Below, in pieces: positions 60,635-64,000 of a stretch of 64,000 nucleotides of DNA. The translations under genes and the position numbers were made by a program. The DNA comes from Sphingobacterium sp. (lineage in GTDB: Bacteria > Bacteroidota > Bacteroidia > Sphingobacteriales > Sphingobacteriaceae): assembly GCA_031286695.1 (NCBI GenBank), contig JAITTY010000006.1, forward strand, positions 868,001-932,000, written 5' to 3'. Below the pieces are notes generated by a model that was given only the letters and a program-made list of their open reading frames with translations, had not been told where the DNA came from and searched no databases. The first letter of the stretch is position 1, and each line of letters starts with the position of its first letter.

Positions 60635-61349
60635 ATGCTAATCTTTCATTGACCTTTTTCCAGTTTACAACATTCCACCAATTTTTAATGTAATCAGCTC
60701 TCTTGTTTTGATAGTGTAGGTAATATGCATGTTCCCATACATCAAGACCTAAAATAGGAATACCTTTTACCTCTGCAACGTCCATTAGAGGATTGTCTTG
60801 GTTTGGAGTAGAGGTAATCTTCAAGTTGCCTGAGTCATCCAAAATCAACCATGCCCATCCCGAACCGAACCGTGATGTCGCTGCTGCGCCAAACTGTTCT
60901 TTAAATTTGTCCAATGAACCAAATGTCTTAGTGATCATCTTCAACAATTTTTCGGAGGGTTGATTCGGTTTATCGGATAGACTTTCCCAAAAAAAGTTAT
61001 GGTTCCAAGCCCCGCCAGCATTATTCCGCGCTTTTGGGGAATACTTAGATATATTCGCTAAAAGTTGCTCCTCTGAGGCTTCTTTGATATTTTCAGCACT
61101 GATTGCTTCATTAATAGCATTGATATAAGCCACATGATGCTTTGTATAATGGATTTCCATCGTCAATGCATCAATATTAGGCTCCAAAGCGGCATAACTG
61201 AAAGGTAATTTAACTTGGGAAAACTTTAACGTAGCGGCATTTAATTCAGTTGCTTTCGCGGAAGCAATATCTTGTAATATTGATCCAGATACAGCGATGC
61301 CCAAAGTGGCTTTTGCTGCATTTTGAAGGAAGTTTCTGCGTGTTTGCAT
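60633..61349 (-). CDS. Fe/Mn superoxide dismutase with Tat signal peptide
   Basis: Superoxide dismutase of 238 residues, exported. The N terminus QTRRNFLQNAAKATLGIAVSG has the twin-arginine motif RRNFLQ and a hydrophobic stretch, so the protein is probably folded with its metal in the cytosol and sent to the periplasm. Metal ligands are in place: His67 in IHYTKHH, His117 in WNHNFFW, and Asp203 and His207 in LDVWEHAYY. The choice between Fe and Mn cannot be made with confidence. It converges on the SRPBCC gene. Confidence 0.9.
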   Translation of the reverse strand: MQTRRNFLQNAAKATLGIAVSGSILQDIASAKATELNAATLKFSQVKLPFSYAALEPNIDALTMEIHYTKHHVAYINAINEAISAENIKEASEEQLLANISKYSPKARNNAGGAWNHNFFWESLSDKPNQPSEKLLKMITKTFGSLDKFKEQFGAAATSRFGSGWAWLILDDSGNLKITSTPNQDNPLMDVAEVKGIPILGLDVWEHAYYLHYQNKRADYIKNWWNVVNWKKVNERLA

Positions 61350-61574
61350 ATAATCTTATTATGATTAGTTTTGATATAAATATAACGTGAAATTTTGCAA
61401 TTATTGTGCGAGAATTGTCTGTTAATTGTAATACAACAAAATTGTTATAAATGCATCTGGAGGACAGGTACTTTGTTTAAAACACTGGTTTTAAATATCT
61501 CTTTCAATCTATCTCAGATTTACTTTATGAATGCTTAAAATGGGATTTTGGGCACTTTGGATAAAGAATTAGAA

Positions 61575-61605
61575 TTGTTTATGAAAGCAAATTTTTCTAA
61601 GTTTG
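61575..61605 (+). promoter_or_regulatory. promoter TTG-N20-TAAGTTTG for the PaaE-like reductase, ATG 4 nt after the box
   Basis: TTG (61575-61577), 20 bp, TAAGTTTG (61598-61605), then ATAT and the ATG at 61610, which predicts a leaderless mRNA. The start codon lies in the palindrome ATGTATACAT. Confidence 0.6.
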
Positions 61606-61609
61606 ATAT

Positions 61610-62656
61610 ATGTATACATTAAGGATCTCAAAAATTATCCCTCAACCCAATAATAACATTACTTTTCATCTTGAATCTGTGGCAGGAGACTATCCATCTT
61701 ACAAAGCTGGGCAGTTTATTACACTTTCTTTTGTTTTTGGTGATCGCGAGGTACGTCGTTCCTATTCTTTTAATAGTTCACCTGATAATAATGAACCCTT
61801 AAGTATCACTGTTAAGCGTGTCGAAAATGGCGAAATATCCAGACTTTTACACCATACTATTGTAGAAGGGGATATTGTCAATGCAATGGAACCTCAGGGC
61901 TTATTTGTATATGATCCTGAACCCGAAAAGGTTCGGACTTTATTTCTGTTCGCTGCAGGAATTGGCATCACTCCTTTATATGCTATTTTAAAAACAGCGC
62001 TCCTTACCGAGAAGAAATCCAAAATAGTGTTGGTTTACAGTAATAGTGCATCGGAATTGACTCCATTTCGATCGGAATTGGAGCATTGGGCCGATCAGTT
62101 TCCTGATCGCTTAACAATTATATGGATCTACTCCAATAGTAAGTATTTGATGAAAGCACGGTTGAATAGAGATTATATACATGCTATTGTTAAAGACCAT
62201 TTGTTTGGAAATAAAGAAGAGGCTTTGTTCTACACTTGTGGTCCTGTGATTTATATGGATCTATGCCGTTTCACGCTTTTGGGGATGGGATTTGATTCCA
62301 ATCAGATAAAACGAGAGACATTTCTATTGCCCGAAAATGAAGAGGATGACGACGACGAGACTGAAAAAGAAGTCGATACAACCACCTATGCTGTCAAATT
62401 AAATTTTCAGGGTAAAACATATATTCTTGAAGTTCCCTACAATAAATCTATTTTAGATATAGGGCTAGAGCATAAAATCAAGTTGCCATATTCCTGTAGA
62501 TCTGGTATGTGCAGTACTTGTATTTCGCAGTGTACAAGTGGGAAGGTAAGGATGGATTATAATGAAGTGCTGACAGATCGCGAAGTTGAGCAAGGAAAAA
62601 TACTTTTGTGTACGGGGCATCCAATAGAGATGGATACGGAGATCGAAGTGCTCTAG
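61610..62656 (+). CDS. ferredoxin-NADP reductase-type flavoprotein with C-terminal 2Fe-2S domain (PaaE-like)
   Basis: 348-residue electron-transfer protein of the phenylacetyl-CoA oxygenase reductase (PaaE) or CDP-6-deoxy-hexose reductase type. The FAD domain has RRSYSFNSSPD and the NAD domain has FAAGIGITPLYAIL and YTCGPVIYMDLCRF; the C-terminal plant-type ferredoxin carries CRSGMCSTCISQC and a further Cys in LLCTGHP, four ligands of the 2Fe-2S centre. No PaaABCD partners are nearby, so the electron acceptor is unknown; other oxygenases or flavodoxins are possible. The start follows directly after a promoter box. Confidence 0.87.
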   Translation: MYTLRISKIIPQPNNNITFHLESVAGDYPSYKAGQFITLSFVFGDREVRRSYSFNSSPDNNEPLSITVKRVENGEISRLLHHTIVEGDIVNAMEPQGLFVYDPEPEKVRTLFLFAAGIGITPLYAILKTALLTEKKSKIVLVYSNSASELTPFRSELEHWADQFPDRLTIIWIYSNSKYLMKARLNRDYIHAIVKDHLFGNKEEALFYTCGPVIYMDLCRFTLLGMGFDSNQIKRETFLLPENEEDDDDETEKEVDTTTYAVKLNFQGKTYILEVPYNKSILDIGLEHKIKLPYSCRSGMCSTCISQCTSGKVRMDYNEVLTDREVEQGKILLCTGHPIEMDTEIEVL

Positions 62657-62722
62657 TGGAGCATGAGTATTGCGACAACAATATAGCGTGTAGATTTGAA
62701 GAATAGTTAGCAATAATTAAAA

Positions 62723-62753
62723 TTGCATATACAAGTAAATTTATCTAAGTTTG
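62723..62753 (+). promoter_or_regulatory. promoter TTG-N20-TAAGTTTG for the acetoacetyl-CoA synthetase gene
   Basis: TTG (62723-62725), 20 bp, TAAGTTTG (62746-62753), about 28 nt before the ATG. The AAATTTATCTAAGTTTG block is nearly the same as the one ahead of the preceding gene. An inverted repeat (62751-62775) begins within the box. Confidence 0.6.
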
Positions 62754-62775
62754 GATATAACCGTTTTATATCCAA
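62751..62775. repeat. 10-bp perfect inverted repeat at the transcription start
   Basis: TTGGATATAA (62751-62760) and TTATATCCAA (62766-62775) with a 5-nt spacer. Its left arm overlaps the end of the TAAGTTTG box, so it could be an operator or a 5' mRNA hairpin. Confidence 0.6.
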
Positions 62776-62780
62776 CTATT

Positions 62781-64000
62781 ATGGGGAAATTACTCTGGAG
62801 CCCAACAGAAGAGCAAAAATCTCAATCTGAGATCAATAAGTATAAACAATATGTTGAGAAGGAATATAACTTATCCTTTAATTCCTATCATGAACTTTGG
62901 ACATGGTCAACAACAGAACTGACTAATTTTTGGAAGAGTATAGCCTCGTATTTTAATTTAGAGTTTCATTCAGATTTTACAAACATTTTTGAGTCGTCAG
63001 CAGATTCCACAAGCTTTATTGGAACAAAATGGTTTGAAGGGGCTACCCTGAATTATGCTGAACATGTATTTCGAAAAGCGACGGACAAGCGTCCTGCATT
63101 AATCTTTCAATCGGAGCAGCAAGTTATACGGGAAGTTTCCTGGGCTGAATTGGAATCTATGGTTCTTAAGCTTCAGGTCTACCTGAATGAAATAGGTGTC
63201 CAAAATGGCGACCGGGTGGCGGGTGTTTTGACTAATAGCATTGAATCTGTCGCATTATTTTTGGCTGTAAATTCGATTGGAGCTGTTTGGTCCTGTTGTT
63301 CCCCCGACTTTGGGGAGGCAAGTATTCAGGATCGTTTTGAGCAAATTGAACCCAAAGTCCTTTTCGCTAATGCTAGTTATTACTATAATGGGCGACTTTT
63401 TGAGAAGTCGGAGAGTGTCCGGCAACTTTCAGGGCGGTTACCTTCTTTGTTAGCGTGCATTTTTATAGAAGACAATGTTTGGGAAGGGATTATGGCAAAA
63501 GATATTGCTCAGGCTAAGCTTCAATTTACAGCAATGCCTTTTGATGCGCCAATATGGATTCTGTATTCTTCAGGAACTACGGGAAAACCCAAAGCTATTA
63601 CACACGGAGTTGGAGGTATGTTACTGGAACATATGAAAGCACTTGGGCTGCATCAAAATGTGCAAGAAGGGGATCGATTTATGTGGTATTCCACCACAGG
63701 GTGGATGATGTGGAATTATGCGGTTTCGGCACTTTTAATGGGAAATACATTGTGTATATATGATGGAGCTACGAATTATCCCGATAAATTGAGTTTGTGG
63801 CAATTCGCAAAGGAAAGCAAGGTAGACCATTTTGGTGTTGGTGCAGCTTATCTTATATCTTGTCAGGATCAAGATCTCAGGTCTCTGGCTTATCAGCCCA
63901 AAACGATAGGTTCGACCGGTTCACCACTTCCACCAGATGTTTTTGAATGGGTAAATGTACAGTTTCCAAGGAGTCAAATTATTTCATTAAGTGGAGGTAC
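62781..64000 (+). CDS. acetoacetyl-CoA synthetase (partial, runs off the window)
   Basis: ATP-dependent activation of acetoacetate to acetoacetyl-CoA, feeding ketone-body or branched-chain amino-acid carbon into metabolism. The first 406 residues of an AMP-forming acyl-CoA synthetase are seen: the start GKLLWSPTEEQK, WFEGATLNYAEH, NSIGAVWSCCSPDFG and the ATP-binding P-loop-like YSSGTTGKPKAI at about 258-269, followed by STTGWMMWNYAVSALLMG, which together are typical of AacS. The catalytic C-terminal domain lies beyond the window. Starts with MGKLLW after a consensus promoter. Confidence 0.88.
   Translation, partial: MGKLLWSPTEEQKSQSEINKYKQYVEKEYNLSFNSYHELWTWSTTELTNFWKSIASYFNLEFHSDFTNIFESSADSTSFIGTKWFEGATLNYAEHVFRKATDKRPALIFQSEQQVIREVSWAELESMVLKLQVYLNEIGVQNGDRVAGVLTNSIESVALFLAVNSIGAVWSCCSPDFGEASIQDRFEQIEPKVLFANASYYYNGRLFEKSESVRQLSGRLPSLLACIFIEDNVWEGIMAKDIAQAKLQFTAMPFDAPIWILYSSGTTGKPKAITHGVGGMLLEHMKALGLHQNVQEGDRFMWYSTTGWMMWNYAVSALLMGNTLCIYDGATNYPDKLSLWQFAKESKVDHFGVGAAYLISCQDQDLRSLAYQPKTIGSTGSPLPPDVFEWVNVQFPRSQIISLSGG

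Noticed and set aside
63554..63763. 69-codon open frame inside the acetoacetyl-CoA synthetase gene
   Set aside because: It is out of frame with the clear coding sequence that runs from 62781 off the window end.

Overview
The window is chromosomal DNA of a Bacteroidota bacterium, most likely Sphingobacteriaceae (Sphingobacterium or Pedobacter-like). This rests on the AT-rich composition, the many TAnnTTTG boxes (the -7 element of Bacteroidota housekeeping promoters, several with a TTG or TTTG 19-20 bp upstream), the archaeal/eukaryal-type prolyl-tRNA synthetase, lineage-typical families (DUF3276/PUR, DUF4397, DUF3810, DUF1232, NusA-InfB set) and the house style of lipoproteins and beta-barrel proteins. 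The species call is inference; no 16S gene is present.

Layout. 1-9.0 kb: tail of an ABC transporter; menaquinone (futalosine pathway) genes mqnE and mqnA flanking a histidine phosphatase; a noncoding convergent gap with GC-rich palindromic repeats; a DbpA-like RNA helicase; asnA; a cysteine desulfurase plus A-type Fe-S carrier; an AraC regulator with DUF983. 9.1-17 kb: MscS channel, a 2-hydroxyacid dehydrogenase, an envelope-stress-like operon (LiaF-like protein, LytS-type kinase, LytTR regulator, secreted serine hydrolase), a PUR-domain protein and an alpha/beta hydrolase. 17.1-22.9 kb: three tRNA-Arg(ACG) genes, adk, obgE, TM2 and DUF2752 proteins, carA, eno. 23-32.9 kb: DUF72, MFS exporter, YceH; a deacetylase/NdpA/DUF3810 operon; a secreted unknown; lpxB; a FtsB/DivIC-like septum protein; a DUF4397 lipoprotein; DUF1232. 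32.9-45.6 kb: purH, uridine kinase operon with a LysM/RlpA-like protein, FadL-type porin, low-complexity lipoprotein, proS, a sugar-epimerase-like protein, DeoR regulator, and the agmatine-to-putrescine pair aguA/aguB. 45.7-64 kb: rpoN, PBP1A, a LexA/CI-like S24 repressor with a divergent degenerate GIY-YIG gene, the rimP-nusA-infB operon, VOC protein, NamA, SDR, Nudix, pyrE, SRPBCC protein, a Tat-exported superoxide dismutase, a PaaE-like reductase and the start of an acetoacetyl-CoA synthetase.

Most of this is ordinary core genome. I see no CRISPR array, prophage, transposon, defence island or obvious biosynthetic cluster, and I do not claim an undescribed multi-gene system. The best unexplained signals are regulatory: five genes whose ATG lies exactly 4 nt after a TAnnTTTG box (candidate leaderless mRNAs); a short promoter-terminator unit with a 24-codon frame ahead of carA; a terminator hairpin at the very start of the rimP-nusA-infB transcript; paired palindromic operators ahead of the S24 repressor; three phased direct repeats ahead of the AraC gene; tRNA-Arg copies differing at position 37 and in the acceptor stem; and a terminator-like hairpin inside a coding sequence.
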